Shown one piece after another: positions 17,227 through 25,951 of a stretch of 64,000 bases of DNA. The notes beneath the pieces are model-generated. The model was not told where the DNA came from. It worked only from the letters and a program-made list of their open reading frames with translations, and searched no databases. The stretch comes from an uncultured Hungatella sp. (lineage in GTDB: Bacteria; Bacillota; Clostridia; Lachnospirales; Lachnospiraceae): NCBI GenBank assembly GCA_949879795.1, contig CATLBR010000004.1:82966-146965 (forward strand), given 5' to 3'. The translations under genes were made by a program, and so were the position numbers. Position 1 is the stretch's first letter. Every line of letters starts with the position of its first letter.

Positions 17227-18249
17227 ATGCAGAAAGGAAAATCCAGTATTGAGTTCGAGACTCCCCCGGTGGTTACCAGTTTCGCGTCTGTGGCCGGGAA
17301 GAAGGAGGGGGAAGGTCCTCTGGGGCCTGTCATCGACGTGGTGGAGCAGGATGAGATGTTCGGCATGGATACCTGGGAGCAGGCAGAGTCTGCCATGCAG
17401 AAGCAGGCGGCAGATTTGGCCCTGGAGAAAGGGCAGGTGAGACGGCAGGAGATACGGTATCTCTTTGCGGGGGATCTGCTGGGACAGCTGATTGCTACCT
17501 CCTTCGGCACGGTGGACATGGAGATTCCCCTGTTCGGGCTGTACGGGGCATGCTCCACCATGGCGGAGGCTCTGTGCCTGGGGGCCATGACCGTTCACGG
17601 AGGATATGGGGACCGGATTCTGGCGGTGTCCTCCAGCCACTTTGCCACGGCGGAGAAACAGTTCCGCTTTCCTCTGGCCTACGGCAACCAGAGACCGTTT
17701 TCTGCTACATGGACGGTGACCGGGGCGGGAGCGGTGGTAGTGTCCGACGGAAAAAAATATGCCAGGGACGGCATTGCCAGAATCACCGGGGTGACCCCCG
17801 GCAGAATCGTGGATTTCGGAAGCAGGGATTCCATGAATATGGGGGCTGCCATGGCCCCTGCGGCTTACCACACCATCAGGCAGAATTTTGAGGATTTTGG
17901 AATAGACGAGAAACATTATGACAAGATCATCACTGGAGACCTGGGTGAGGTGGGCAGCAAGATCCTTCTTGACATGATGAAGCAGGCGGGAAATGATCTG
18001 TCAGGAGTCCACATGGACTGCGGGATGGAGATATATGAGAAGGAAGCTCAGGACACTCATGCCGGCGGAAGCGGCTGCGGCTGTGCCGCAGTTACTCTGT
18101 GCGCTCTGATTCTGCCCAGAGTCAGATCGGGGGAGTGGAAGCGGGTTTTGTATCTGCCCACAGGAGCTCTCCTGTCCACAGTGAGCTTCAACGAAGGCCA
18201 GAGTATCCCGGGAATCTGTCACGGGATCGTATTTGAGACCTGTTCATAA
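17227..18249 (+). CDS. spoVAD: Stage V sporulation protein AD
   Basis: Dipicolinate-binding component of the SpoVA channel that loads dipicolinic acid into the forespore and releases it at germination. The 340-residue protein has the thiolase-like fold of the family; visible blocks include FAGDLLGQLIATSFG, GACSTMAEAL and TGDLGEVGSKIL. It sits in the inner spore membrane with SpoVAC and SpoVAE. Only spoVAE follows here, and spoVAC is not directly upstream, where the divergent serine dehydratase promoter lies. Confidence 0.96.
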   Translation: MQKGKSSIEFETPPVVTSFASVAGKKEGEGPLGPVIDVVEQDEMFGMDTWEQAESAMQKQAADLALEKGQVRRQEIRYLFAGDLLGQLIATSFGTVDMEIPLFGLYGACSTMAEALCLGAMTVHGGYGDRILAVSSSHFATAEKQFRFPLAYGNQRPFSATWTVTGAGAVVVSDGKKYARDGIARITGVTPGRIVDFGSRDSMNMGAAMAPAAYHTIRQNFEDFGIDEKHYDKIITGDLGEVGSKILLDMMKQAGNDLSGVHMDCGMEIYEKEAQDTHAGGSGCGCAAVTLCALILPRVRSGEWKRVLYLPTGALLSTVSFNEGQSIPGICHGIVFETCS

Positions 18250-18264
18250 GGAGGCAGACGGACG

Positions 18265-18621
18265 ATGGATTATGTGAAAGCGTTTATTGTAGGCGGGGTC
18301 ATCTGCGGCCTGGTTCAGATTCTTCTGGACAAGACGAAGATGATGCCGGGAAGAGTCATGGTGACATTGGTAGTGCTGGGAAGTATTCTGGGATGTGTGG
18401 GCCTGTATGAGCCTTTTGCCAAATGGGCCGGCGCAGGTGCCACGGTTCCTCTTCTGGGCTTCGGAAACACTCTTTGGACCGGGGTGAAGGAGGGAATTCA
18501 GTCAGACGGCTTCTTGGGAGTATTCAAAGGAGGTCTCACGGCCAGTGCGGCTGGAATCTGCGGAGCGCTGGTGTTTGGATATCTAGGGGCCCAGGTGTTT
18601 AAACCGAAGATGAAGGGATAG
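18265..18621 (+). CDS. spoVAE: Stage V sporulation protein AE
   Basis: Small membrane subunit (118 residues, about four hydrophobic segments) of the SpoVA dipicolinate channel. It begins MDYVKAFIVGGVICGLVQ, seen as YVKAFIVGGVICGLVQI, and contains LLDKTKMMPGRVMV and a conserved GLTASAAGICGALVFG-like end. It follows spoVAD by 15 bases with a GGAGG site and ends just before a two-way terminator. Confidence 0.93.
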   Translation: MDYVKAFIVGGVICGLVQILLDKTKMMPGRVMVTLVVLGSILGCVGLYEPFAKWAGAGATVPLLGFGNTLWTGVKEGIQSDGFLGVFKGGLTASAAGICGALVFGYLGAQVFKPKMKG

Positions 18622-18629
18622 AATAAAGG

Positions 18630-18664
18630 AAGGAGGCTGCCGTATATTTCGCGGCAGCCTCCTT
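18630..18664. terminator. Bidirectional terminator between spoVAE and the PBP gene
   Basis: A perfect 13-bp stem (AAGGAGGCTGCCG 18630-18642; CGGCAGCCTCCTT 18652-18664) with a 9-base loop lies between convergent genes. The T-runs on either side are short, so efficiency is uncertain. Confidence 0.75.
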
Positions 18665-18676
18665 TGGCTTGCTCTC

Positions 18677-21415
18677 TTACTGGCCGTCAGGGCCGCTGTA
18701 CTGTACAGAGGGGGACGGTGAGGGAGGTGAGGAATCTGAATCGCCGGAGGGAGATGAGGGGACATACCCGGGCCCGTAAGCCGGTCCGTATCCCGGCCCA
18801 TACCCCGGTCCGTATCCGCCGGGACTGGAAGGCGGGGAGGACTCTTCTTCCTCTGTCTCATTCGGGTCCAGAATCGTAGCCTCCGCTGTGTGGATGGGAC
18901 AGACGCCGGGGAGAGTAAACACGGAATCGTCGGTTTCGCCTGTCTCCCCGGCAGGGATGGACATGAAAACTCCCGTCACTCTCTCGGGACAGAATTCCGT
19001 GGGGATCATGCGGGATTCGCTGCAGACCGTAGCTGCCACGTGGTTGTTGCACACCTCCGTGGGAACCGTGCCCTTGGCGAAATATTCGGTGTACACCGCA
19101 TTGCCTCTGGGATCTCCGCTGCACACACCGGCCACCGCCAGCTTGCCGGACTTGCGGCAGATCTGGGCTGTCTCGATGCTGTCGGGAACCGAGAAACCGG
19201 GGTCAGCCATACCCTCATGAATCCTGGTCATGATCTTCCGCCAGATATCCTTGTGATGGCTGGTCTCTCCTGCCCTGGAGGACAGCTTCTGGTTCCTGTC
19301 ATACCCCACCCATACTCCAGCGGTGTAGTAGGGAGTATACCCCACAAACCATACGTCATTGTTGCTGGTGGTGGTGCCGCTTTTTCCAGCGCAGGACATA
19401 CCAGGAATCTTGGCTCTGGTGCTGGTTGAGGAGGGCCCGGAGCCGGCTCTTGAGAACTTGCGGTTGCCGATCATGGACTCTGCCATGGCATCGGTCAGCA
19501 GAAAGGCGGTGGAGTCTTTCAAAACCGGGTGTGTCTCAGGTTCCATGTCTATGAGAACCTTGCCGTTGCGGTCCAGGATCTGCGTGAAGAAAATGGGCTT
19601 GGTGTACACCCCGTTGTTGGCGATGGAGGCGTAGGAGGCAGTCAGTTCCAGGTTGGTGACTCCCTTTGTCAGACCGCCCAGGGAGGTGGCTGCGTTGTAA
19701 TCCGTGTCGGTCAGGGTGGTGATGCCGAAATTCTTGGCATACTCTACACCCAGCTGAGGAGATACAGTCTCCATAAAACAGCGGACCGCCACAATATTCA
19801 TGGAGTAGATAATACCATCCCTGATGCTGGAGTATCCCTGGTATCCGCTGGAATACCAGTTTCGGAAGGTCTTGGTCCCCACGGAGAAGGGCGCATCATA
19901 GTAAACCGTCCCCAGGGTGGCCCCTTTGGTGTCTATGGCAGGCGCGAAGGCCGTGATAACTTTAAACGTAGAGCCGGGCTGTCTGGGCACGTTGGTGGCC
20001 CGATTCAGGGTAAGGCTGGCCGTCTTGGGCCCCCGCCCGCCGCTGATGGCCTTGACCTGGCCGGAAGCCTGGTCCATGAGAACGAAAGATATCTGCGGCT
20101 GAAGTGTAGTTGTGAGGCTTTCGCCTATGACCGTATCTCCGTCCTGAAGAACATAAGCCTTGTAGTTTTCCGCGTCAGCCCTGGCTTCGTCCTCCGTGCT
20201 GTAGAGAGCGTCGAACCCGGTGTCGCCTGCCTGCCTGTGCCAGGTCTTGAGGTTCTCCTGGGAGTAGTGGGTGGTGGTTCCGTCAGGGTGGGTGACGGAC
20301 AGCCGATATTCCATGGAATACTGTACCGTGGGATAATTCTCCGGATTGTTGATCTCCTCGTCCACAATGGCCTGGAGGGCCGGGTCCAGGGTGGTGATGA
20401 TCTGAAGACCGCCGCTATAGAGAAGATTGTGGGCCTGGTTATAGCTGTAGCCCAGCTTCTCCATGAGCGCATCCATAACTTGTCCCACAAGCTCATCCGT
20501 AAAATAACTGTAAGGGGTGTTGGTCTCCTTGGTGATGACAGAATCCACGGTCTGTATCCGTGAATAGACGTCGTCAGCCAGGGCCTCCTCCTGTTCCTCC
20601 TTGGTGATGTAGCCCTGATCAAACATGTACTGGAGGATTACCTTGCGCTTCTCCTCGTTTCTTTCACGCCCGGAGATAGGATTCAGGCGGGAAGGATTCT
20701 GAGTAATGCCGGCGATCACCGTGCATTCGGACAGAGTCAGGTCGGAAACCTCCTTGTCAAAATACCGTCTGGCGGCTACCTTCACTCCCAGACAGTCTTT
20801 GCCCAGGTTGATGGTGTTCAGATAATTGGTGAGTACCGTCTCCTTGCTCATGGTTTTGGAAAGCTGTACCGCCAGGTACTGTTCCTGAAATTTTCTCTCC
20901 AGCTGTTCGCCGAAGCTCTGTTCCCGTCCGCCGTTGAACACGTTGTTCTTGATCAGCTGCTGGGTCAGGGTGCTGCCGCCTCCCGCAGAGCTGTCCCTGG
21001 TCAGGACTCCCTTGACCGCGCGGATGATGGAGCGTGGGTCGATGCCGTTGTGTGTCCAGAAACGGGAGTCCTCGATGGCCACGAAGGCGTCGATCAGATC
21101 CTGAGGCAGTTCCTCGTAGGTGACAGGGTCCCGGTTGGAGCCGGCCATCACCAGCGTGTCCGTGAGATTGCCTGCGCTGTCGTAAACCGTGGTGGCAAAG
21201 CCCTGGGGGACGATGCTGTCGATGTTGATCTCGGGGGCACTGTCGATGATGCCTTTTATCATGCCGACTCCCACGCTGACTCCCACCGCGATGATCAGGA
21301 CAAATGAGAGCAGCAATGTCTTAAAAAATCCGAGAAAAAATTTGCTCGCGTATCTGCGGGAGTTGGAGGCTGTGTCTTTTAATTTTTTTTCGGTGGCTTT
21401 TTTTCCGTAATTCAT
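18677..21415 (-). CDS. Class A penicillin-binding protein (PBP1A type)
   Basis: Bifunctional peptidoglycan synthase, 912 residues. One membrane helix lies at about 30-55. The glycosyltransferase domain has EDSRFWTHNGID (catalytic Glu115), GGSTLTQQL and the KFQEQYLAVQL block. The transpeptidase has STFK (482-485), SMN (538-540) and KSGT (678-681). The tail after about residue 860 is acidic and then carries GYGP-type tandem repeats, Ser/Pro-rich at the end. A strong sigma-A promoter precedes it. The repetitive tail is probably surface-exposed and of unknown purpose. Confidence 0.95.
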   Translation of the reverse strand: MNYGKKATEKKLKDTASNSRRYASKFFLGFFKTLLLSFVLIIAVGVSVGVGMIKGIIDSAPEINIDSIVPQGFATTVYDSAGNLTDTLVMAGSNRDPVTYEELPQDLIDAFVAIEDSRFWTHNGIDPRSIIRAVKGVLTRDSSAGGGSTLTQQLIKNNVFNGGREQSFGEQLERKFQEQYLAVQLSKTMSKETVLTNYLNTINLGKDCLGVKVAARRYFDKEVSDLTLSECTVIAGITQNPSRLNPISGRERNEEKRKVILQYMFDQGYITKEEQEEALADDVYSRIQTVDSVITKETNTPYSYFTDELVGQVMDALMEKLGYSYNQAHNLLYSGGLQIITTLDPALQAIVDEEINNPENYPTVQYSMEYRLSVTHPDGTTTHYSQENLKTWHRQAGDTGFDALYSTEDEARADAENYKAYVLQDGDTVIGESLTTTLQPQISFVLMDQASGQVKAISGGRGPKTASLTLNRATNVPRQPGSTFKVITAFAPAIDTKGATLGTVYYDAPFSVGTKTFRNWYSSGYQGYSSIRDGIIYSMNIVAVRCFMETVSPQLGVEYAKNFGITTLTDTDYNAATSLGGLTKGVTNLELTASYASIANNGVYTKPIFFTQILDRNGKVLIDMEPETHPVLKDSTAFLLTDAMAESMIGNRKFSRAGSGPSSTSTRAKIPGMSCAGKSGTTTSNNDVWFVGYTPYYTAGVWVGYDRNQKLSSRAGETSHHKDIWRKIMTRIHEGMADPGFSVPDSIETAQICRKSGKLAVAGVCSGDPRGNAVYTEYFAKGTVPTEVCNNHVAATVCSESRMIPTEFCPERVTGVFMSIPAGETGETDDSVFTLPGVCPIHTAEATILDPNETEEEESSPPSSPGGYGPGYGPGYGPAYGPGYVPSSPSGDSDSSPPSPSPSVQYSGPDGQ

Positions 21416-21438
21416 AAAAAGTCCTCCTTCACCGCTAC

Positions 21439-21467
21439 ATTATAGCAAAATTTTCTCTGTAATTCAA
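21439..21467 (-). promoter_or_regulatory. Predicted sigma-A promoter of the PBP gene
   Basis: Minus strand TTGAAT (21467-21462), 17-base spacer, TATAAT (21444-21439), about 23 bases before the start codon, so the leader is very short. Confidence 0.7.
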
Positions 21468-21505
21468 TAGAAGGGATTCTTAAGGTTTACGGCCTGCGAT
21501 AATCC

Positions 21506-21534
21506 TTGCCAGACGGCCCGGTTTATATTATGAT
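21506..21534 (+). promoter_or_regulatory. Predicted sigma-A promoter of the YigZ-family gene
   Basis: TTGCCA (21506-21511), 17-base spacer, TATGAT (21529-21534); divergent from the PBP promoter. Confidence 0.6.
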
Positions 21535-21582
21535 GGTATATGAAAATTAAAAGCAGGCCATGGCGGTGAGGAGATAAAGGGT

Positions 21583-22233
21583 ATGATGGAGAGATACAAG
21601 ATTTTGTGGGAAGGCGGCACGGGGGAGCTGGTGGAAAAGAAGTCCCGGTTTATCGCCCGGACCTGTCCGGTGGAATCGGAGGAGGAGGTCTCGGCTTTTC
21701 TTGAGAAGGTGAGGAAGCAGTACTGGGACGCCAGGCACCACTGCTACGCCTATGTTATCGGGGAGCGGGGACAGCTTCAGCGGTGCAGCGACGACGGGGA
21801 ACCCAGCCAGACAGCCGGCAGGCCCATGCTGGACGTGCTTTTAGGCGCCAAGGTCCGCAATATCTGTGTTGTGGTGACCCGGTATTTCGGAGGAACCCTT
21901 CTAGGCACCGGCGGGCTGGTGAGAGCATACTCGGGGGCGGCCTTGGAGGGGCTGAGAAACAGCAGGATCCTGGAGAAATGCCCCGGCGTACAGATGACGA
22001 TCACCATCGATTATACAGACGCGGGGAAGATTCAGTATATTCTGGCCCAAAACAAGATTCCGATTCTGGACAGTGAGTACACGGACAAGGTGGTCATCAC
22101 TGCAGTGTGTCCCCTGGAGACGGCGGAAAAACTGAAAGCCGAATTGACGGAGGCCACCGGCGGAAGAGCAGGGCTGCAGGAGACGCCTCCCCTGTACTAT
22201 GGGATTGCGGAGGGAGAGATTGTTCTGTTCTGA
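21583..22233 (+). CDS. YigZ/IMPACT family protein
   Basis: Cytosolic protein of the YigZ/IMPACT (UPF0029) family, 216 residues. The N-terminal domain has [36 protein letters not shown] and [18 protein letters not shown], all family hallmarks. The C-terminal ~75 residues form the DUF1949 ferredoxin-like domain. The molecular role is not established; the family is linked to translation control in eukaryotes. Two adjacent ATGs (21583, 21586) follow a GAGGAG site; either may start. Confidence 0.9.
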   Translation: MMERYKILWEGGTGELVEKKSRFIARTCPVESEEEVSAFLEKVRKQYWDARHHCYAYVIGERGQLQRCSDDGEPSQTAGRPMLDVLLGAKVRNICVVVTRYFGGTLLGTGGLVRAYSGAALEGLRNSRILEKCPGVQMTITIDYTDAGKIQYILAQNKIPILDSEYTDKVVITAVCPLETAEKLKAELTEATGGRAGLQETPPLYYGIAEGEIVLF

Positions 22234-22265
22234 GCCTGAAATCAAAAGGCGTTTTATTATTTTTC

Positions 22266-22294
22266 TTGCAAACTTTTCTGTATAATGCTATAGT
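22266..22294 (+). promoter_or_regulatory. Predicted sigma-A promoter of typA
   Basis: TTGCAA (22266-22271), 17-base spacer, TATAGT (22289-22294). A second TATAAT overlaps the spacer but has no matching -35. Confidence 0.6.
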
Positions 22295-22337
22295 AGAACC
22301 TTGTTGGATTTTATTTGTAAAAGGAAGTGCGGTTATT

Positions 22338-24173
22338 ATGAAGATGAAGAGAGAAGATGTAAGAAATATTGCGATTATAGCCCATGTTGACCACGGCAAA
22401 ACGACTCTGGTAGATGAACTCTTAAAGCAGAGCGGAGTGTTTCGGGCCAACCAGGAGGTGGCGGAGCGGGTTATGGACTCCAACGACATTGAGAGGGAGC
22501 GGGGGATCACGATTCTGTCCAAGAACACGGCGGTATTTTATAAGAATACTAAGATCAATATCATCGACACCCCAGGCCACGCCGATTTTGGAGGAGAGGT
22601 GGAGCGGGTGCTCAAGATGGTCAACGGTGTGATTCTCATGGTGGATGCCTATGAGGGAGCCATGCCCCAGACAAAGTTTGTGCTGAGAAAAGCCCTGGAA
22701 CTGGATCTGTCCGTGGTCGTATGTGTCAACAAGATCGATCGCCCGGAGGCCAGGCCGGAGGAGGTGGTGGACGAGATCCTGGAGCTTCTCATGGATCTGG
22801 ATGCCTCCGATGAGCAGCTGGACTGTCCGTTTTTGTTCGCCTCAGCCAGGGAGGGCTACGCAAAACGGAATTTAGACGACCCTCAGGTGGACATGGGGCC
22901 TCTGTTTGAGACCATCATCGAGCACATTCCTGCGCCGGAGGGGGACCCGGAGGAGGGAACCCAGGTGCTTATCAGCACCATCGATTACAACGAGTACGTG
23001 GGGCGCATCGGAGTGGGAAAGGTGGACAACGGAAAGATCAGAGTCAATCAGGAGTGCGCTTTGGTGAACCACCACGACCCAGGGGCCATGAGGAAGGTGA
23101 AGATCGGCAAGCTGTACGAGTTTGACGGGCTGAACAAGGTGGAAGTGCAGGAGGCGGGTATCGGTTCTATCGTCGCCATCTCCGGCATTACCGACCTGCA
23201 CATCGGGGACACTCTCTGTGACCCGGACAAGCAGGAGGCCATCCCGTTCCAGAAGATTTCCGAGCCCACCATCGCCATGAATTTTATGGTCAATGACAGT
23301 CCTCTGGCAGGGCAGGAGGGCAAATATGTCACCTCAAGACACCTGCGGGACAGGCTGTTTCGGGAGCTGAACACCGACGTGAGCCTGCGGGTGGAGGAGA
23401 CGGATTCCCCGGACTGCTTCAAGGTGTCGGGACGGGGGGAACTGCATCTGTCGGTGCTTATTGAGAATATGAGGCGGGAAGGCTTCGAGTTTGCGGTCAG
23501 CAAAGCCGAAGTCCTTTATAAATATAATGAAAGAAATCAGAAACTGGAGCCCATGGAGCTGGCGTACATCGATGTTCCGGAAGAATTTACCGGCGCCGTG
23601 ATCCAGAAACTCACCTCCAGAAAGGGGGAACTTCAGGGGATGAGTCCTGCAAACGGCGGCTACACCAGGCTGGAGTTTGCCATCCCGGCCAGAGGTCTCA
23701 TCGGATATCGGGGAGAGTTTTTGACCGACACAAAGGGAAACGGCATAATGAACACTATTTTTGACGGCTATGCACCCTACAAGGGAGATTTGAGCTACCG
23801 GAAGACCGGCTCGCTCATCGCCTATGAGAGCGGTGAATCCATCACTTACGGCCTGTTCGGCGCTCAGGAGAGAGGGGCACTTTTTATCGGGCCCGGAGTG
23901 AAGGTGTATGCAGGTATGGTTGTGGGACAGAATCCCAAGGCAGAGGATATCGAGATTAATGTGTGCAAGACAAAGAAACTGACCAACACCCGCTCTTCCA
24001 GCGCCGACGAGGCTCTGAAGCTGACTCCGCCCAGAGATATGAGCCTGGAGCAGTGTCTGGACTTTATCGACACGGACGAGCTTCTGGAGGTGACGCCTCA
24101 CAGCCTGAGAATCCGCAAGAGGATTCTGGACCCCACATTAAGAAAAAGGGCCTCTTTTAAGAAAAATGCATAA
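22338..24173 (+). CDS. typA: Ribosome-associated GTPase TypA/BipA
   Basis: Translational GTPase needed for ribosome assembly and stress adaptation. The 611-residue length from ATG 22338 is normal. G1 is [10 protein letters not shown]2 lies in [11 protein letters not shown]3 is [12 protein letters not shown], and G4 is [10 protein letters not shown]. The C-terminal half has EF-G-like domains and the BipA-specific tail ([10 protein letters not shown]). The reading frame is open further upstream but the start is set by AAGGAAG and the typical [17 protein letters not shown] beginning, written in parts here to stay short. Confidence 0.95.
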   Translation: MKMKREDVRNIAIIAHVDHGKTTLVDELLKQSGVFRANQEVAERVMDSNDIERERGITILSKNTAVFYKNTKINIIDTPGHADFGGEVERVLKMVNGVILMVDAYEGAMPQTKFVLRKALELDLSVVVCVNKIDRPEARPEEVVDEILELLMDLDASDEQLDCPFLFASAREGYAKRNLDDPQVDMGPLFETIIEHIPAPEGDPEEGTQVLISTIDYNEYVGRIGVGKVDNGKIRVNQECALVNHHDPGAMRKVKIGKLYEFDGLNKVEVQEAGIGSIVAISGITDLHIGDTLCDPDKQEAIPFQKISEPTIAMNFMVNDSPLAGQEGKYVTSRHLRDRLFRELNTDVSLRVEETDSPDCFKVSGRGELHLSVLIENMRREGFEFAVSKAEVLYKYNERNQKLEPMELAYIDVPEEFTGAVIQKLTSRKGELQGMSPANGGYTRLEFAIPARGLIGYRGEFLTDTKGNGIMNTIFDGYAPYKGDLSYRKTGSLIAYESGESITYGLFGAQERGALFIGPGVKVYAGMVVGQNPKAEDIEINVCKTKKLTNTRSSSADEALKLTPPRDMSLEQCLDFIDTDELLEVTPHSLRIRKRILDPTLRKRASFKKNA

Positions 24174-24188
24174 CAACAGGAAGACAGC

Positions 24189-24219
24189 AGGCGGACCGGC
24201 ATCAGGCTCCGCCTTTTTC
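24189..24219 (+). terminator. Intrinsic terminator after typA
   Basis: AGGCGGA (24189-24195) pairs with TCCGCCT (24208-24214), 12-base loop, followed by TTTTC. Confidence 0.75.
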
Positions 24220-24326
24220 TGTCGAAACCTCCCGACCTGTTTTTATCATGGATCGGATTCTGAACGCATACATTTATTATTAGCAGCAAGGCAAAAAACA
24301 ATATGGAATCGAAGAGGAGAAATACT

Positions 24327-24953
24327 ATGTCAGAAAAAGCCATTGAAAACAACAAAGTTACGGTGATTGGAAAGATAGTATCCGGTTTTACATTCAGCCA
24401 TGAGGTGTTCGGAGAGGGTTTTTATGTGGTGGACCTGGAAGTCAGCCGTCTCAGCGAGCAGTCAGATATTATTCCGCTGATGATTTCAGAGAGACTTCTC
24501 AACGTGGAGGAGGATTACATAGGCTGTACGGTGGAGGCCGTCGGGCAGTTCCGATCCTACAACCGCCATGAAGGCCCGAAGAACCGGCTGGTGCTGTCCG
24601 TGTTTGTCAGAGAGATCAATTTCATGGAGGAATTTACGGATTACACTAAGACCAACCAGATTTTCCTGGACGGATATATCTGCAAGGTTCCCATTTACCG
24701 CAAGACGCCCCTGGGGAGGGAGATCGCGGACATACTTCTGGCCGTCAACCGTCCCTACGGGAAATCCGATTACATTCCCTGCATCGCATGGGGAAGAAAT
24801 GCCAGGTATGCGGCGGGCTTTGAGGTGGGAGCCAGGGTGAGAATCTGGGGGAGAGTCCAGAGCAGGGAATATACGAAAAAGCTGAGTGACAGCGAGTGTG
24901 AGAAGCGGATTGCCTATGAGGTTTCAGTGAGCAAATTGGAGTTCGGAGAGTAG
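24327..24953 (+). CDS. Tandem OB-fold single-stranded DNA-binding-like protein
   Basis: A 208-residue protein that looks like two SSB-type OB folds in a row. The first (residues 8-100) has VIGKIVSGFTF and VEAVGQFRSYN; the second (105-208) has IFLDGYICKVPIYRKTPLGREI, seen as YICKVPIYRKTPLGREI, and YIPCIAWGRNARYA with VRIWGRVQSREY, the classic SSB core. There is no acidic C-terminal tail like that of SSB, so it is probably a specialised paralogue. It begins MSEKAIENN at 24327 after GAAGAGGAG. Confidence 0.75.
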   Translation: MSEKAIENNKVTVIGKIVSGFTFSHEVFGEGFYVVDLEVSRLSEQSDIIPLMISERLLNVEEDYIGCTVEAVGQFRSYNRHEGPKNRLVLSVFVREINFMEEFTDYTKTNQIFLDGYICKVPIYRKTPLGREIADILLAVNRPYGKSDYIPCIAWGRNARYAAGFEVGARVRIWGRVQSREYTKKLSDSECEKRIAYEVSVSKLEFGE

Positions 24954-24980
24954 AGATTGCTGTAAAATCTTAAGAAAACC

Positions 24981-25009
24981 TTGCAAAATATGAAGTTTTA
25001 TGTTAATAT
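24981..25009 (+). promoter_or_regulatory. Predicted sigma-A promoter of the CobO-like gene
   Basis: TTGCAA (24981-24986), 17-base spacer, TAATAT (25004-25009). The ~110-base leader that follows is GC-rich with a short stem (GCGGTGC region) but no recognised motif. Confidence 0.55.
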
Positions 25010-25126
25010 ATGCGGACGATGTTGTGTGCGGTGCGGGTTTTCGTGCCGTGCTGTACGATGGAAACTCTTTGAGCTCGGCTGTGTGAGTGGATTGAGTGGT
25101 CCATAAGACTGATGAGGTGCAAAAGA

Positions 25127-25630
25127 ATGAAACATGGTAAAGTGGAAGTGATCTGCGGCAACGGTGTGGGGAAAACTTCTCTGGCAGTTGGAAAGGGTGT
25201 CGTGGCTCTGACCAGGCAGCAGAATGTAATCATGATCCAGTTTTTGAAGGGAAGCCCTAACCAGGAGGGACTCGAAGTGCTCAAGTGCATGGAGCCCGGG
25301 TTTAAGGTGTTTCGCTTTGAGAAGGCCGATACGTATTTTGAAAATCTTTCCCAGGAAGAAAAGCAGGAGGAACTGCTCAACATCCGCAACGGGTTTAATT
25401 TCGCGAAAAAGGTTGTGGCGACAGGGGAGTGTGACCTTCTCATCCTGGATGAGGTTTTAGGCATTGTGGAGAAGAACATTGTGGCTATTGAGGAGTTTGA
25501 GAAACTGATCCGGGTCAAGGAGGAGGGGATGAGCCTTATACTCACCGGAAGAGTTATGCCGGAGCAGCTTCGCTCCAGTGTAGATATAATTTCTACCATC
25601 AATTATATTGAAGTTGACAAAGAGAATTAA
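25127..25630 (+). CDS. Divergent CobO/BtuR-like P-loop ATPase
   Basis: A 167-residue P-loop protein related to ATP:corrinoid adenosyltransferase. It has strand-loop VEVICGNGVGKTSLAVGKG, IQFLKGS, LLILDEV and LILTGR, in the CobO order. The P-loop reads GNGVGKT where typical CobO has GxGKGKT, and the usual C-terminal segment after the last strand (Q-x-GIE-type) is missing. Adenosylation of cobalamin is therefore not certain. No other corrinoid gene is nearby. ATG 25127 follows GAGG by about 10 bases; an in-frame ATG at 25112 is less likely. The promoter of dapA lies within its last codons. Confidence 0.65.
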   Translation: MKHGKVEVICGNGVGKTSLAVGKGVVALTRQQNVIMIQFLKGSPNQEGLEVLKCMEPGFKVFRFEKADTYFENLSQEEKQEELLNIRNGFNFAKKVVATGECDLLILDEVLGIVEKNIVAIEEFEKLIRVKEEGMSLILTGRVMPEQLRSSVDIISTINYIEVDKEN

Positions 25631-25642
25631 GAATGCTAGTAT
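25614..25642 (+). promoter_or_regulatory. Predicted sigma-A promoter of the lysine riboswitch-dapA operon
   Basis: A consensus TTGACA (25614-25619), 17-base spacer, TAGTAT (25637-25642). The -35 lies inside the end of the CobO-like coding region and the stop codon lies in the spacer. Confidence 0.75.
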
Positions 25643-25654
25643 AGGCATAGGATT

Positions 25655-25863
25655 ATAGAGAGTAGAGGTCGCGCGAATCATGAGTAGGCCGTCGGATGCA
25701 GCAGGTGCAGGTGACGGCGGCTGAAAGGGAGAGCGCCGAAGAGGAGTACCGCCTGACAGTACGAATCTGGGCACAGGGCGAAGAGTCTTGTGACTGTCAT
25801 CTGGGGACAGATGGGGAGCTACTTAAAGAAGTCTTTAAGAACCGGCTCCGGCTGGTTCTTTTT
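25655..25863 (+). ncRNA. Lysine riboswitch (L box)
   Basis: The conserved L-box core is recognisable: AGAGGTCGCG near 25664, ATCATGAGTA at about 25677, GGCTGAAAGGGAGAGCGCCG around 25719-25738, and the closing GGGGAGCTACT. P1 forms between AGTAG (25661-25665) and CTACT (25819-25823). Behind it an alternative hairpin (CTTAAAG 25822-25828 with CTTTAAG 25833-25839) overlaps both P1 and the terminator arm and could be the antiterminator. With lysine bound, P1 would form and the terminator would stop transcription before dapA. This fills the 320-base gap upstream of dapA. Confidence 0.92.
25837..25863 (+). terminator. Riboswitch-controlled terminator before dapA
   Basis: AAGAACCGG (25837-25845) pairs with CTGGTTCTT (25852-25860) with one G-U pair, 6-base loop, then TTT. 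Confidence 0.85.
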
Positions 25864-25951
25864 GGTCTCCGGGAACAGGATTTCCGCAGAGACGCCGTTT
25901 CATCCAGGTAAACAGCCGCAAACACATAGGAGCACAAAGGAGGTTTTTATT

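Noticed and set aside
19529..20563. Plus-strand open frame of 344 codons inside the PBP gene
   Set aside because: Antisense shadow; the minus-strand PBP has all catalytic motifs.
22107..22337. N-terminal extension of TypA upstream of 22338
   Set aside because: It overlaps the YigZ-family gene and the predicted promoter; the ribosome site and family start support 22338.
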